Source: Saprospiraceae bacterium
GTDB taxonomy: Bacteria > Bacteroidota > Bacteroidia > Chitinophagales > Saprospiraceae
Length of the DNA stretch: 64,000 bases
Reading direction: 5' to 3'
NCBI GenBank assembly: GCA_021604865.1
Contig: BQJU01000005.1
Span: 62,001-126,000, forward strand
Below, in pieces: positions 51,941-60,881 of the stretch. The position numbers and the translations under genes were made by a program. Below the pieces are notes generated by a model. It was not told where the DNA came from, made no database searches, and worked only from the letters and a program-made list of their open reading frames with translations. How positions within the stretch are numbered: the first letter of the stretch is position 1; each line of letters begins with the position of its first letter.

Positions 51941-53071
51941 ATGAAATTTACTTTACAACACAAGGATCCACAAAGCAAGGCCAGGGCCGGCCTCATTGAG
52001 ACGGATCACGGCCCGATAGAGACGCCCATTTTTATGCCTGTAGGCACAGTGGGCACCGTCAAGGCCATACACCAGCACGAGCTGGAAAAGTCTATCAAAG
52101 CACAAATTATTTTGGGCAATACTTATCATCTGTATCTGCGCCCAGGGATGGAGGTATTGGAAGGTGCCGGCGGACTACATGCCTTTACCGGCTGGAAAGG
52201 GCCCATCCTGACAGATAGTGGTGGCTATCAGGTCTATTCCCTGAGCCATCGGCGTAAGATCACTGAAGAAGGGGTCACATTTGCTTCCCATATCGATGGG
52301 TCCAAACATTTTCTGACACCTGAGCGTGCCATCGATATTCAGCGCTCTATTGGTGGTGACATCATTATGGCTTTTGATGAGTGTCCACCTTATCCCTGCG
52401 ATTATGCTTACGCAAAAAACTCTATGGAGTTGACACACCGTTGGCTCAAACGCTGCTGTGAACACTTCGATCAGACAAGTGGTAAATACGGGTACAGTCA
52501 GACCTTTTTTCCAATCGTTCAAGGTAGTACCTATGATGACCTGCGTCGGGCTTCTGCCGAGACTATTGCTTCTTTTGACCGGCAAGGAAATGCGATTGGT
52601 GGCCTGTCGGTCGGCGAACCAGAAGAAGAAATGTATCGGGTCGCCGATATGGTTTGCGACATTCTACCCAAAGACAAACCCCGCTATTTGATGGGGGTAG
52701 GTACTCCAGTCAATATATTGGAATGTATTGCCGTCGGGGTGGATATGTTTGATTGTGTTTTGCCAACGAGAAATGCCCGCCATGGCCTTTTGTATACGGC
52801 GAAAGGTATTATCAATATCAAGAATCAAAAATGGAAAAACGACCATAGCCCTATAGATGCAGATGGCCCGTGCCTGACGAGCCAGACCCATAGCAAAGCC
52901 TATTTGAGGCATCTGATACACACTAAAGAATATCTCGGTGCACAGCTCGCTTCTCTGCATAATTTGAGCTTTTTTCTTTGGCTTGTTGGGGAAGCCCGCC
53001 AGCATATTCAAGCCGGGGATTTTGTGAGCTGGAAACAGCAAATGGTTAAAGAACTGCCAAGAAGGTTGTAA
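51941..53071 (+). CDS. tgt: tRNA-guanine transglycosylase (queuine/preQ1)
   Basis: A 376-residue Tgt that exchanges guanine-34 for preQ1 in tRNAs for Asp, Asn, His and Tyr, the step after queD/queC/queE/queF in queuosine synthesis. The substrate loops are LTDSGGYQVYSL with the general-acid Asp, and GGLSVGEP. The nucleophilic Asp is in VDMFDCVLPTRNARHG. In the zinc region the sequence is DGPCLTSQTHSKAYLRHL. Only Cys311 of the usual C-x-C-x2-C is present, and the other two positions are Thr313 and Thr316; the later HNL histidine remains. This is either a zinc-less variant or a lineage feature. ATG 51941 is preferred; the longer frame crosses a promoter. The Lpt permease gene follows. Confidence 0.94.
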   Translation: MKFTLQHKDPQSKARAGLIETDHGPIETPIFMPVGTVGTVKAIHQHELEKSIKAQIILGNTYHLYLRPGMEVLEGAGGLHAFTGWKGPILTDSGGYQVYSLSHRRKITEEGVTFASHIDGSKHFLTPERAIDIQRSIGGDIIMAFDECPPYPCDYAYAKNSMELTHRWLKRCCEHFDQTSGKYGYSQTFFPIVQGSTYDDLRRASAETIASFDRQGNAIGGLSVGEPEEEMYRVADMVCDILPKDKPRYLMGVGTPVNILECIAVGVDMFDCVLPTRNARHGLLYTAKGIINIKNQKWKNDHSPIDADGPCLTSQTHSKAYLRHLIHTKEYLGAQLASLHNLSFFLWLVGEARQHIQAGDFVSWKQQMVKELPRRL

Positions 53072-53178
53072 TTTTGTTAAAGCAATAAGAAAAACCTTAT
53101 TTTTAGGTTTTAGGTAGTAAGTTTAGTGATGTAATGTGAAGGTGAAACGTTTAATGTGCGAAGAGGAAATAAGGCAGT

Positions 53179-54267
53179 ATGCTGAAGAAAATAGATTGGT
53201 ATATTATTAAAAAATTTTTGACGACCTTTTTTTTTACGGTACTCATTTTTTCGATGATTTCCGTAATCATTGATTTTAGTGAGAAGATAGAAAAGTTTAT
53301 AGAAGAGCCAATCACGAAGTATGAAATTTTGGTTGAATACTACCCGAATTTTGTGATTTTCATTGCTGGTTTGTTGTGGCCATTGTTCACCCTGATTGCA
53401 GTAGTCTTTTTTACTTCCCGTATGGCTTATAACTCTGAGATTATTTCCATTTTCAATGCTGGAGTTAGTTTTCGTCGGTTTATGCGGCCCTATTTAGTTG
53501 CGGCATTTTTCATTTCGGGCTTACATTTCATTGGCAACCACTATTTTATTCCACTTGGCAATAAAAAGCGGCTAAATATAGAGCACACCTATATCTCAAG
53601 AGATAATGACAAGGGTAAAACCCGTGATGTGCACATGTTTTTGAGCCCGGATACCAAGGTATATGTCAACACTTATCGAAAGCGGGATAGTACAGCCCGC
53701 AATTTCCGTATTGAACGTTTTAAGGGTAATGAACTGGTATATCTGTTGAAGGCTGCTACGGCTGAATGGCAGGGGCCTCCCAATCACTGGAAATTGCGGA
53801 GTTACGAAATCCGGACATTTGATGGATTGAAAGAAAGCCTGGTAGTCGGCAGGGGACAAGAGATTGATACCACGATTAACCTTCGACCCGATGATTTTGT
53901 CGATTATACCGAACAACAATCTATGATGACCTCTGTTGAATTACGTGGGTTTATCCAAGATCGTAGGAATCGAGGCATGGGCAATACTGAAAAGTATGAA
54001 ATTGAACTCTATCGGCGAACGGCCGAACCTTTCACTATATTTATTCTAACCATTATTGGCGTATCTATCGCTGCACGCAAAGTAAGGGGGGGCATAGGGC
54101 TGCACCTGGCTATCGGTGTGGCTATTGGTGCCATTTTTATTTTTCTTTCCCGATTTGCCATCGTTTTTGCCACCGGCCAGTTGCTGCCACCATTGATTGG
54201 TATCTGGCTGCCTAATCTGGTCTTTTCCGTTGTAGCCGTGTATCTGGTGCTGAATGCACAGAAATAG
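53179..54267 (+). CDS. LptF/LptG-family permease of LPS export
   Basis: A 362-residue permease. Helices lie at about residues 13-33, 55-77, 103-122 and in the C-terminal half (about 280-360), with the periplasmic beta-jellyroll between them, as in LptF and LptG. The start IDWYIIKKFLTTFFFTVLIF is typical of YjgP/YjgQ proteins. It would work with LptB in the inner membrane to extract LPS and pass it to LptC/A. F versus G cannot be decided from sequence alone. It follows tgt by 107 bp on the same strand, an arrangement I recall from other Bacteroidota. Confidence 0.92.
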   Translation: MLKKIDWYIIKKFLTTFFFTVLIFSMISVIIDFSEKIEKFIEEPITKYEILVEYYPNFVIFIAGLLWPLFTLIAVVFFTSRMAYNSEIISIFNAGVSFRRFMRPYLVAAFFISGLHFIGNHYFIPLGNKKRLNIEHTYISRDNDKGKTRDVHMFLSPDTKVYVNTYRKRDSTARNFRIERFKGNELVYLLKAATAEWQGPPNHWKLRSYEIRTFDGLKESLVVGRGQEIDTTINLRPDDFVDYTEQQSMMTSVELRGFIQDRRNRGMGNTEKYEIELYRRTAEPFTIFILTIIGVSIAARKVRGGIGLHLAIGVAIGAIFIFLSRFAIVFATGQLLPPLIGIWLPNLVFSVVAVYLVLNAQK

Positions 54268-54599
54268 GCACCCATATTACTTGGAGATGTTTTGGCGGTG
54301 ACTTGATCAATTATCCATCAATTAGCAAGGTTTGTTTAATATTTTGAACCTGTTGGTATTCAAAAGTTAAACAAAGAACTATTGTCTTTCATTATTTATT
54401 GAAACAAAAGAAATGTATTTTATTTTACCTTTCCTGTGTAATACATTGTTTTACAGCACTATAATTGATGTATATACATCGTTAATTAACAACTGTACTC
54501 ATTTTTGTGAAAGCCAAGCTTGTATTTTGTTTAACTTTTATTTATCTTTGCTTCAACAAATTTGGGAAAACATAAGTTATCTAAACCAAAAAGAGGATC
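54268..54599. other. Gene-free interval before the ECF sigma gene
   Basis: 332 AT-rich bases. The only supported element is the -7 box at 54543-54550; no hairpin terminator for the Lpt permease gene and no convincing small reading frame were found. Confidence 0.5.
54543..54550 (+). promoter_or_regulatory. Bacteroidota -7 element (TATCTTTG)
   Basis: TATCTTTG followed by C, 49 bases before the sigma-factor ATG at 54600. A TTTG at 54526 is too close to serve as a -33 element. Confidence 0.65.
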
Positions 54600-55142
54600 A
54601 TGTCTCAATTAGAATTTTATAGTCGCTTTGAACAAATGTCTGCCTTGCTTAATGCTTTTGCCTATAATTTGACCAAGAATTTAGAGGATGCAAAAGATTT
54701 ATTTCAGGAAACAGCATATCGGGCGCTGACGAATAGGGATAAATTTCGTGTAGGAACCAACTTCAAGGCTTGGACATTTACGATTATGAAAAACATCTTT
54801 ATTAACAACTACCGGAAAAAGGTCCGATCCAATACTATTATGGATGCTACCGACAATCTTTATTATATCAATTCCGGTAAGGTGGAAATATCTAATGGTG
54901 CGGAGTCCAAAATTATGATGAAAGAATTGACTGGGATGATTGAGCAGTTAGAGGACGGCACCCGCATTCCTTTCCTGATGCACTATCGCGGATTTAAATA
55001 TCAGGAAATTGCCGATGAGATGGAATTGCCGTTAGGTACGGTAAAAAGTCGGATTTTCTTTGCTCGAAGGGAGCTCAAACAACGCATTGGGAATTATTAT
55101 GGCAAAAAGAACTTTCAAGTGGAAGCAGCAGATAAAAATTAG
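54600..55142 (+). CDS. RNA polymerase sigma factor, ECF type
   Basis: A 180-residue sigma factor. Region 2 reads LLNAFAYNLTKNLEDAKDLFQETAYRAL, with the promoter-melting NFKAWTFTIMKNIFINNYRK. Region 4 reads FKYQEIADEMELPLGTVKSRIFFARRELKQ. No anti-sigma gene follows, unlike the sigma gene at 4.1 kb; mutY is next. Sigma factors of this sequence type, with MSQLEFYxxF at the start and mutY or ssb nearby, are widespread in Bacteroidota, so it may belong to a conserved general regulon. Its targets are unknown. An exact -7 element for the primary sigma lies 49 bp upstream of the start. Confidence 0.93.
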   Translation: MSQLEFYSRFEQMSALLNAFAYNLTKNLEDAKDLFQETAYRALTNRDKFRVGTNFKAWTFTIMKNIFINNYRKKVRSNTIMDATDNLYYINSGKVEISNGAESKIMMKELTGMIEQLEDGTRIPFLMHYRGFKYQEIADEMELPLGTVKSRIFFARRELKQRIGNYYGKKNFQVEAADKN

Positions 55143-55223
55143 GACTACTTAGGTAATGAACTTATATATAAAGCGGTAGGCTAATTGCTCATCGCTTTTT
55201 TTGTTATTGTGCTACAAAGCAGA

Positions 55224-55231
55224 TACTTTTG
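55224..55231 (+). promoter_or_regulatory. Bacteroidota -7 element (TACTTTTG)
   Basis: TACTTTTG followed by G, ending 22 bases before the mutY TTG start at 55254. Confidence 0.58.
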
Positions 55232-55253
55232 GACGGATTAAATACCCAAAGTA

Positions 55254-56339
55254 TTGAGTGATCAGAAGATTGAACGCTTCCGCAAAAAAATATTGGACTG
55301 GTCGGAGAAAAATCCCCGCCCCTTACCCTGGAAAGGAGAAAAGAATCCTTATTTGATTTGGTTATCGGAAATCATTCTGCAACAGACCCGTGTCGAGCAG
55401 GGATGGACCTATTATGAACGCTTTCGAACTCAGTACCCACAAGTAGAAAAATTGGCAGCCGCCTCCGGTGATGAAATCATGAAACAATGGGAGGGTTTAG
55501 GTTATTATTCCCGTGCCAGAAATATGCATACTGCAGCCAAATACATCAAAGAAGAGTTGGCAGGGATCTTTCCGGATACTTATGCAGGCATCCGTTCTTT
55601 GAAAGGTGTAGGGCCCTACACTGCTGCAGCGATTGCTTCTTTTGCCTATGATTTGCCGTATGCTGTGCTTGATGGCAATGTATTTCGGGTGCTGGCGCGT
55701 ATTTATGGTATAGATACACCGATTGATTCAACGGTGGGAAAACGTCAGTTTGGTGAATTGGCACAAGACCTGCTCGATCCCAAACAAGCCGGTCGGTACA
55801 ACCAAGCCATAATGGATTTTGGCGCTATACACTGTACACCGCGTAATCCCTCCTGCGACAATTGTCCATTTCGACCAGACTGTCAGGCAAGGCAATCCGG
55901 ACAAGTGTTGAATCTGCCTGTCAAAGGCAAAAAAATCAAAAAAAAGACTCGCTATTTCCACTACCTTATCCTTAATTTTGAAGGCCAACTTATCTTACAA
56001 AAACGCGAGGAGCGAGATATCTGGCGCAATTTGTATGAATTTCCCATGATTGAATCATCGGAATTACATCGTAGTGAAGCCGAGTTAGTGAAAAGTAAAT
56101 TATGGCAAGAAATGATTGGAAATTGCCCCTTTCGCCTTGAAGCGATTTCTCCGTCCTTTCGTCAATTGTTGACCCATCAGAAGATCATTGCCAATTTTTG
56201 GGAAATTCAAATAGAGGAAGCTCCTGAAAACAGCGATTCCTTTCTTATCATCGAAAGGAAAAACTTACGTAAATTTGCATTCCCCAAAATTATTGATTTG
56301 TATTTACGGGATAATTCGCTATATTTAAAATTACTTTGA
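55254..56339 (+). CDS. mutY: Adenine DNA glycosylase MutY
   Basis: A 361-residue A/G-specific adenine glycosylase that removes adenine opposite 8-oxoguanine. The catalytic glutamate is in LIWLSEIILQQTRVEQGW. The helix-hairpin-helix reads LKGVGPYTAAAIASFAY and the Asp nucleophile region is AVLDGNVFRVLARIYG. The [4Fe-4S] ligands are in CTPRNPSCDNCPFRPDC (C-x6-C-x2-C-x5-C). The C-terminal NUDIX-like domain starts near residue 230. There is no ATG; the TTG at 55254 (LSDQKIERFRKK) is the natural start. It begins the mutY-ssb-gldE-gldD run seen in gliding Bacteroidota. Confidence 0.95.
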   Translation: MSDQKIERFRKKILDWSEKNPRPLPWKGEKNPYLIWLSEIILQQTRVEQGWTYYERFRTQYPQVEKLAAASGDEIMKQWEGLGYYSRARNMHTAAKYIKEELAGIFPDTYAGIRSLKGVGPYTAAAIASFAYDLPYAVLDGNVFRVLARIYGIDTPIDSTVGKRQFGELAQDLLDPKQAGRYNQAIMDFGAIHCTPRNPSCDNCPFRPDCQARQSGQVLNLPVKGKKIKKKTRYFHYLILNFEGQLILQKREERDIWRNLYEFPMIESSELHRSEAELVKSKLWQEMIGNCPFRLEAISPSFRQLLTHQKIIANFWEIQIEEAPENSDSFLIIERKNLRKFAFPKIIDLYLRDNSLYLKLL

Positions 56340-56364
56340 ATCAAACTATAAAAAGGAAGATAAA

Positions 56365-56850
56365 ATGGTTAACCGCGTTATTTTAATCGGCAACCTGGGA
56401 AAAGACCCTGAAGTGCGCCGCCTTGAAAATGGAGCAGTGGTCGCTAAGTTTTCGGTTGCAACCAACGAAAGCTATAAGGATAAAAGCGGAGAATGGCAGC
56501 AGCAAACCGAATGGCACGATGTAATACTGTGGAGAAACCTGGCTGAAAGAGCCGAAACCCAGCTCAAAAAGGGAGCTCAAGTATATGTGGAAGGAAAACT
56601 TACCCACCGTACCTGGCAAGACCAGGAAGGCAATAATCGCCGGACTACAGAAGTGGTGGGCAATTATTTCCGTTTATTGGGGCGTAAAGAGGGTGGTTCC
56701 GATTCAGGCGGCGGCAATTATTTCCCTTCTTCTGACGATGAGTATACTTCAAGCCCTACAACAACTCCGGAAAAAAAGTCCGAAACAACCGCATCAGTGC
56801 CTAATGGTGAGAATTCGCCTAATGCGGCGGATGATGATCTTCCCTTTTAA
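56365..56850 (+). CDS. ssb: Single-stranded DNA-binding protein
   Basis: A 161-residue SSB. The OB-fold covers residues 1-108 (MVNRVILIGNLGKDPEVRRL, WHDVILWRNLAERAETQLKKG, YVEGKLTHRTWQDQEG). A flexible, Ser/Thr/Gly-rich linker follows. The acidic tip DDDLPF is the canonical docking peptide for partner enzymes. It lies 25 bp after mutY and is followed by a terminator-like hairpin before gldE. Confidence 0.97.
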   Translation: MVNRVILIGNLGKDPEVRRLENGAVVAKFSVATNESYKDKSGEWQQQTEWHDVILWRNLAERAETQLKKGAQVYVEGKLTHRTWQDQEGNNRRTTEVVGNYFRLLGRKEGGSDSGGGNYFPSSDDEYTSSPTTTPEKKSETTASVPNGENSPNAADDDLPF

Positions 56851-56862
56851 AAACACCCATCT

Positions 56863-56897
56863 GTAAAAGCCCGGAAGCATTATTCCCGGGCTTTTAC
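56863..56897 (+). terminator. Hairpin between ssb and gldE
   Basis: Perfect 12-base arms GTAAAAGCCCGG (56863-56874) and CCGGGCTTTTAC (56886-56897). The T-run is inside the stem and not after it, so termination may be incomplete and gldE may be partly co-transcribed. Confidence 0.65.
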
Positions 56898-56925
56898 GCT
56901 AATGATCTAATTAATTCTGGACTCT

Positions 56926-58341
56926 TTGGAAACTGAACTTGACAGTCTACTGGAAGTTGTATCCTTTTCAATGTTGCTTTTTACCATGCCACCCGCTGGG
57001 GTGCTTTCTGGTATTATTGCCATCATTTTTCTCCTTGTCTGTTCGGGGTTAATCTCGGGATCAGAAGTTGCATTCTTTTCTTTAACCCACAATGACTTTG
57101 AAAAGCTTGCCCAGGAAAACAATAAGACAAGTCAGCGTATCCTGAAGATGAAGGATTTGCCTCGCAAGTTATTGGCGACGATTCTGATTACCAATAATTT
57201 TATAAATATTGCCATTGTTCTGATTTCCGACTCCGTGCTCAACCAGATTTTGCCGCCGGAAACCTATACTTATTGGGCGCAACAACTGATCAACCTGCTG
57301 GATCTTGAAAACTGGATGGAGGTTGAAACTACTGCCCGAAATATCAGTTTTGCGATCAATGTAGTGGGGGTTACCTTTTTGTTGGTTCTATTTGGAGAGG
57401 TTGCCCCCAAAGTCTATGCTCGCCTCAATAATATTGGTTTGGCGAAGGTTGTTTCCAAACCGCTTTTCATCTTGATGGATCTTTTCTCTCCGGCCAGTAT
57501 GATTTTGGTTAACTGGACCAAAATCATAGAAAGGAGACTAGCCAAAACCAAAACAGGAGTATTGTTTACCAGTCGTGAAGATATCGACGAAGCCATTGAT
57601 CTCACGGTAACAAGTGACCAGGTCAACGCCCATGAAATCGATATACTCAAGAGTATTGTCAAGTTTGGCGATGTATCAGTTACCCAAATCATGCGGTCAC
57701 GAATGGATATTATTGCTTTTGATTTTCGCGGTGGTTTTCAAGATTTGCTCACATTGGTCAAAGAATCGGGATTGTCCCGCATTCCGGTTTATGAAACTGA
57801 TTTCGATAATATCACCGGTATTCTTTATGTAAAAGACCTATTAGGGAAATTGCAACATGGTCCAGATTTCGAATGGCAAAGCCTGATCCGTACCAATGTA
57901 TTATTTGTGCCAGAGGCCAAGAAGATCGATGATCTACTACGTGAATTTCAAAAGCAGCATTTACACATGGCGATTGTGGTTGACGAATACGGTGGCACCT
58001 CAGGGTTGGTGACTCTGGAAGACATTATGGAAGAAATTATCGGAGATATTCAGGACGAATTTGATGATGAAGCAGAAGTAGATTACCAAAAGATTGACGA
58101 CTTCAATTTTATTTTTGATGGCAAAACCCTGCTCAATGACGTTTGCCGTCAGGTAGGCCTCGACACCTCCACCTTCGATCCTGTAAAAGGAGAATCGGAT
58201 TCTCTGGCCGGTATGGTTCTCGAAATATTAGGGCGGCTGCCTAGAGAAGGAGAAGAAATCGGATACAATGATTTTAAGTTCAAAGTCGTTAAGGTAACCA
58301 ACCGTAGAATTGAACAAATTTTGATCACCTTACCACGGTAA
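56926..58341 (+). CDS. gldE: Gliding motility-associated protein GldE (CNNM/CBS hemolysin family)
   Basis: A 471-residue inner-membrane protein of the CorC/HlyC family. The DUF21 transmembrane region (about residues 25-205) includes LLVCSGLISGSEVAFFSLT. A CBS pair lies at about 225-340 (VTQIMRSRMDIIAFD, SGLSRIPVYETDFDNITGILY, HMAIVVDEYGGTSGLVTLED). The CorC_HlyC domain is at the C-terminus. Placement between ssb and gldD identifies it as GldE, which in Flavobacterium supports gliding and T9SS function. The start is uncertain: TTG 56926 gives METELDSLLEVV; in-frame ATGs at 56983 and 56998 would shorten it. Confidence 0.92.
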   Translation: METELDSLLEVVSFSMLLFTMPPAGVLSGIIAIIFLLVCSGLISGSEVAFFSLTHNDFEKLAQENNKTSQRILKMKDLPRKLLATILITNNFINIAIVLISDSVLNQILPPETYTYWAQQLINLLDLENWMEVETTARNISFAINVVGVTFLLVLFGEVAPKVYARLNNIGLAKVVSKPLFILMDLFSPASMILVNWTKIIERRLAKTKTGVLFTSREDIDEAIDLTVTSDQVNAHEIDILKSIVKFGDVSVTQIMRSRMDIIAFDFRGGFQDLLTLVKESGLSRIPVYETDFDNITGILYVKDLLGKLQHGPDFEWQSLIRTNVLFVPEAKKIDDLLREFQKQHLHMAIVVDEYGGTSGLVTLEDIMEEIIGDIQDEFDDEAEVDYQKIDDFNFIFDGKTLLNDVCRQVGLDTSTFDPVKGESDSLAGMVLEILGRLPREGEEIGYNDFKFKVVKVTNRRIEQILITLPR

Positions 58342-58357
58342 AATAGAGTACATTTCA

Positions 58358-58948
58358 ATGAGAGCATTCCTTTTTTTTATGCTGACTGGTTTTCTTTTTA
58401 CTGCCTGTGAAGAACCGGCAATGGTACCCAAACCTCGTGGTTTTCCCCGTGTGGTTTATCCTGAAAAAAGTTATCAATCATTTGATAAGGATTATTGCTC
58501 GTTTACTTTTGATTATCCAACCTATGCCGTTATTCAACAGGATACCTCTTTTTTTGGAGAGACGCCGGCTCACCCTTGCTGGTTTGATATCTATTTCCCT
58601 GATTTCGACAGCCGTCTGCATTGCAGTTTTTACCCCATTAGCAAAGAGAAAGACTTCTCAACCTTAAAAAAAGACGCCTTTGAAATGGCCGATTGGCATA
58701 ACAAACGCGCCAACTATATCGACGAGATCCCCATTAACTTAAACAATCAAGTTAGTGGATTTATTTTTGAAATGCAGGGCCCTGCTGCCTCCCCTATCCA
58801 GTTTTATCTGACAGACAGTACCCGCCATTTTATGCGTGGTGCCCTCTATTTCAATACCCAAACAAGGCCTGATTCATTGGCTCCGGTATATCTATTTCTC
58901 AAAAATGATGTATTTAAGATGATAGAGACTTTTCGTTGGAATGACTGA
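58358..58948 (+). CDS. gldD: Gliding motility lipoprotein GldD
   Basis: A 196-residue lipoprotein. The signal peptide MRAFLFFMLTGFLFTAC has a good lipobox, with the cysteine at residue 17. The mature start carries the family's PKPRGFPRVVYPEKSYQSFD region, followed by CSFTFDYPTYA and the conserved WFDIYFPDFDSRLHCSFYP. GldD is one of the proteins needed for gliding and T9SS-dependent secretion in Flavobacterium. It starts 16 bp after gldE. Along with the T9SS cargo at 8.7 kb, it implies a working T9SS in this organism. No frame disruption. Confidence 0.94.
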   Translation: MRAFLFFMLTGFLFTACEEPAMVPKPRGFPRVVYPEKSYQSFDKDYCSFTFDYPTYAVIQQDTSFFGETPAHPCWFDIYFPDFDSRLHCSFYPISKEKDFSTLKKDAFEMADWHNKRANYIDEIPINLNNQVSGFIFEMQGPAASPIQFYLTDSTRHFMRGALYFNTQTRPDSLAPVYLFLKNDVFKMIETFRWND

Positions 58949-58989
58949 GCAGTGATGTAATGAAGTTTGGGTGTAACGAACGGACATAC

Positions 58990-60372
58990 TCAATCAAAAA
59001 CTGCCCACAGATCCACATTCTTCCCCCAGCACTCTACCCGACTCAATTCGGGAACTTCCAACTGGCAGGATTCTACAAGATTAAAATCGAAGGGTTGCAA
59101 TTTACATCGGAGGTTGTCCAGATAGACGATATCGCCGTTGGTTTTATCAGCCAGGCAGGTATATTCTGCAAAGGCATTGACATTGTTGAGGTTGGCATCC
59201 AGGAATGAGAGGATATTGATGGTGATATTTTGACGGGATAGGGTCTCCGCCCATTCGCAAATATCCTGGCCATCGGCCCGGCAGATATTGGCTCCGTCGC
59301 TCACAAGAAAGATAGATTTTTTGCTTTCCGTATTTTTGGAAAACAATGCTGGGGAAGCCTGCAAGATGTTGAGTAATGGCGTGGTCCCATCGGGCACCAG
59401 AAATTCGAGTTCCTGTCTCAATGCTTTGCGGGTCAAGTCACCAACAGGGTACCAAAGCCGGGGCGTTGTACCACAATCACCACCGATTGTGCCGATACCT
59501 ACCAGGGTCTCTGCCGGAACATCGTGCAAAAGCGATAGTGCGGTTTCCCGCATTACCTGAAAACGGGTATTGCCCATACAAATTACCTTTTCCATAACCA
59601 TAGATCCTGAAATATCCAGAAGAAAGAGGACCTCATCATAATGCTCAAAATTCAGGGCTCTAAAAATATTATCAGGTAAATTAGTCAGTTCTTTTTCGGC
59701 AGCCAGACGGGTTTCTGTGATAGAATCAAAGGCTGGCGGCAGGTTGATGTCCAGGGTATCACTGATCACCTGAAAATTGTGTCGGGCATTGGCATTGGTC
59801 GGATTGTTTTGAATGGCCATTTCAAATTCTTTCAAGGCGCGTTCCAGGTCTCGGCGATGTACATGGGAATGATTGCCCAGATCGGCTCTGCGATGAGCAT
59901 TTTGTCCCTGATCCATAATCGTAGCATAACCCAGGGCATTGTGAAAAACACTGATCAGTTTGGGTTTACCCAGATCCTCTTGTAATTCAATGCTCTTTTT
60001 GAAAAGTGGAACGGCAGACTTATACTGTCCTGAGTAGCAATAGATCATACCTTCCAGGAACGTTTTCATAGCCAATTTTTGCGGATATTCCGGATCATGG
60101 ACTAATAAATAGCGCTCTCCCTCGTGTAGCACTTTCAGACTTTCATCGCCCTTGCCCACCCTACTCAGACTTACGGCCAGGGAAAGGGCAAAGCTAAAAT
60201 TGTCTGGAGCCAGGCCATAGGCCCGCCGAAAATAGCCAACGGCCTTTTGGTAATTTCCCTCACTATAATTGAGCGTCCCCCGATAATGTAATCGGTATGC
60301 CATTTTCTTACCTCCAGGAGGCAAAAAAGATAGACACATCAGGGTGGCTAGCAATAAAAAAAGTTGTCTCAT
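58990..60372 (-). CDS. Exported VWA-domain protein with TPR repeats
   Basis: A 460-residue exported protein. A signal-like helix (MRQLFLLLATLMCLSFLPPG) is followed by tetratricopeptide repeats at about residues 25-215 (RLHYRGTLNYSEGNYQKAVGYF and ALKEFEMAIQNNPTNANARHNF among them). A von Willebrand A domain lies at about 245-430, with the metal site DISGSM, the later LVGIGTIGGDCGTTPRL and SIFLVSDGANICR. Five or more cysteines in the VWA part suggest oxidation in the periplasm. It probably assembles protein complexes; it is not a subunit of a recognisable operon. Convergent with gldD, 41 bp away. Confidence 0.87.
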   Translation of the reverse strand: MRQLFLLLATLMCLSFLPPGGKKMAYRLHYRGTLNYSEGNYQKAVGYFRRAYGLAPDNFSFALSLAVSLSRVGKGDESLKVLHEGERYLLVHDPEYPQKLAMKTFLEGMIYCYSGQYKSAVPLFKKSIELQEDLGKPKLISVFHNALGYATIMDQGQNAHRRADLGNHSHVHRRDLERALKEFEMAIQNNPTNANARHNFQVISDTLDINLPPAFDSITETRLAAEKELTNLPDNIFRALNFEHYDEVLFLLDISGSMVMEKVICMGNTRFQVMRETALSLLHDVPAETLVGIGTIGGDCGTTPRLWYPVGDLTRKALRQELEFLVPDGTTPLLNILQASPALFSKNTESKKSIFLVSDGANICRADGQDICEWAETLSRQNITINILSFLDANLNNVNAFAEYTCLADKTNGDIVYLDNLRCKLQPFDFNLVESCQLEVPELSRVECWGKNVDLWAVFD

Positions 60373-60464
60373 TATTTCAAACTCTTAGGCCCACAAAAGT
60401 CTACATTTCCGGGGACTAAAGAAACAAAATAGAACAATATGATATTGGATGAAATTAAGAGCAC

Positions 60465-60881
60465 CTACAACAACTCAGGTTTGATGATGATATCCACCCG
60501 TCTGTTCTTTAACTTTCCCTCCCAGGTATTATTGTCATAAACGGGGTTTAACTCGCCGAAATCCTCAATGGAAATCCGTTCAGAAGAGACTCCTTTTTTT
60601 AATAAACGACGACGGGCAGCTTCACTGCGTAGTTGCGAAAGTTGTTCATTGTACACCTGGCTACCAATATCATCAGTATGGCTATGTACACTGATCTGAT
60701 GTTGCTTGAAATTGGGGATGCTTTCCAGCCATTGATAAAATTCGGCTTCTTGCTCGGCATCAATGTAATAGGATCCGCCACCAAAATAAATGCTAAAAAT
60801 ATAGTGGTCAGGAGCTGTTTCCTGGGCCTTTGTAAGGAAGGATATGGCCACTAAGAAAGGGAGAATAAAAACTTTTTTCAT
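60465..60881 (-). CDS. OmpA-domain periplasmic protein
   Basis: A 138-residue protein with a signal peptide (MKKVFILPFLVAISFLTKAQE) and a single OmpA_C-like peptidoglycan-binding domain. The motif HTDDIGSQVYNEQLSQLRSE, the RRRLLKKGVSSERI segment and the final NRRVDIII are conserved, including the Asp and Arg that hold diaminopimelate in this fold. There is no beta-barrel in this chain, so it would be a soluble periplasmic protein docking something to the cell wall. The VWA/TPR gene lies 92 bp downstream on the same strand and may be co-transcribed. Confidence 0.88.
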   Translation of the reverse strand: MKKVFILPFLVAISFLTKAQETAPDHYIFSIYFGGGSYYIDAEQEAEFYQWLESIPNFKQHQISVHSHTDDIGSQVYNEQLSQLRSEAARRRLLKKGVSSERISIEDFGELNPVYDNNTWEGKLKNRRVDIIIKPELL

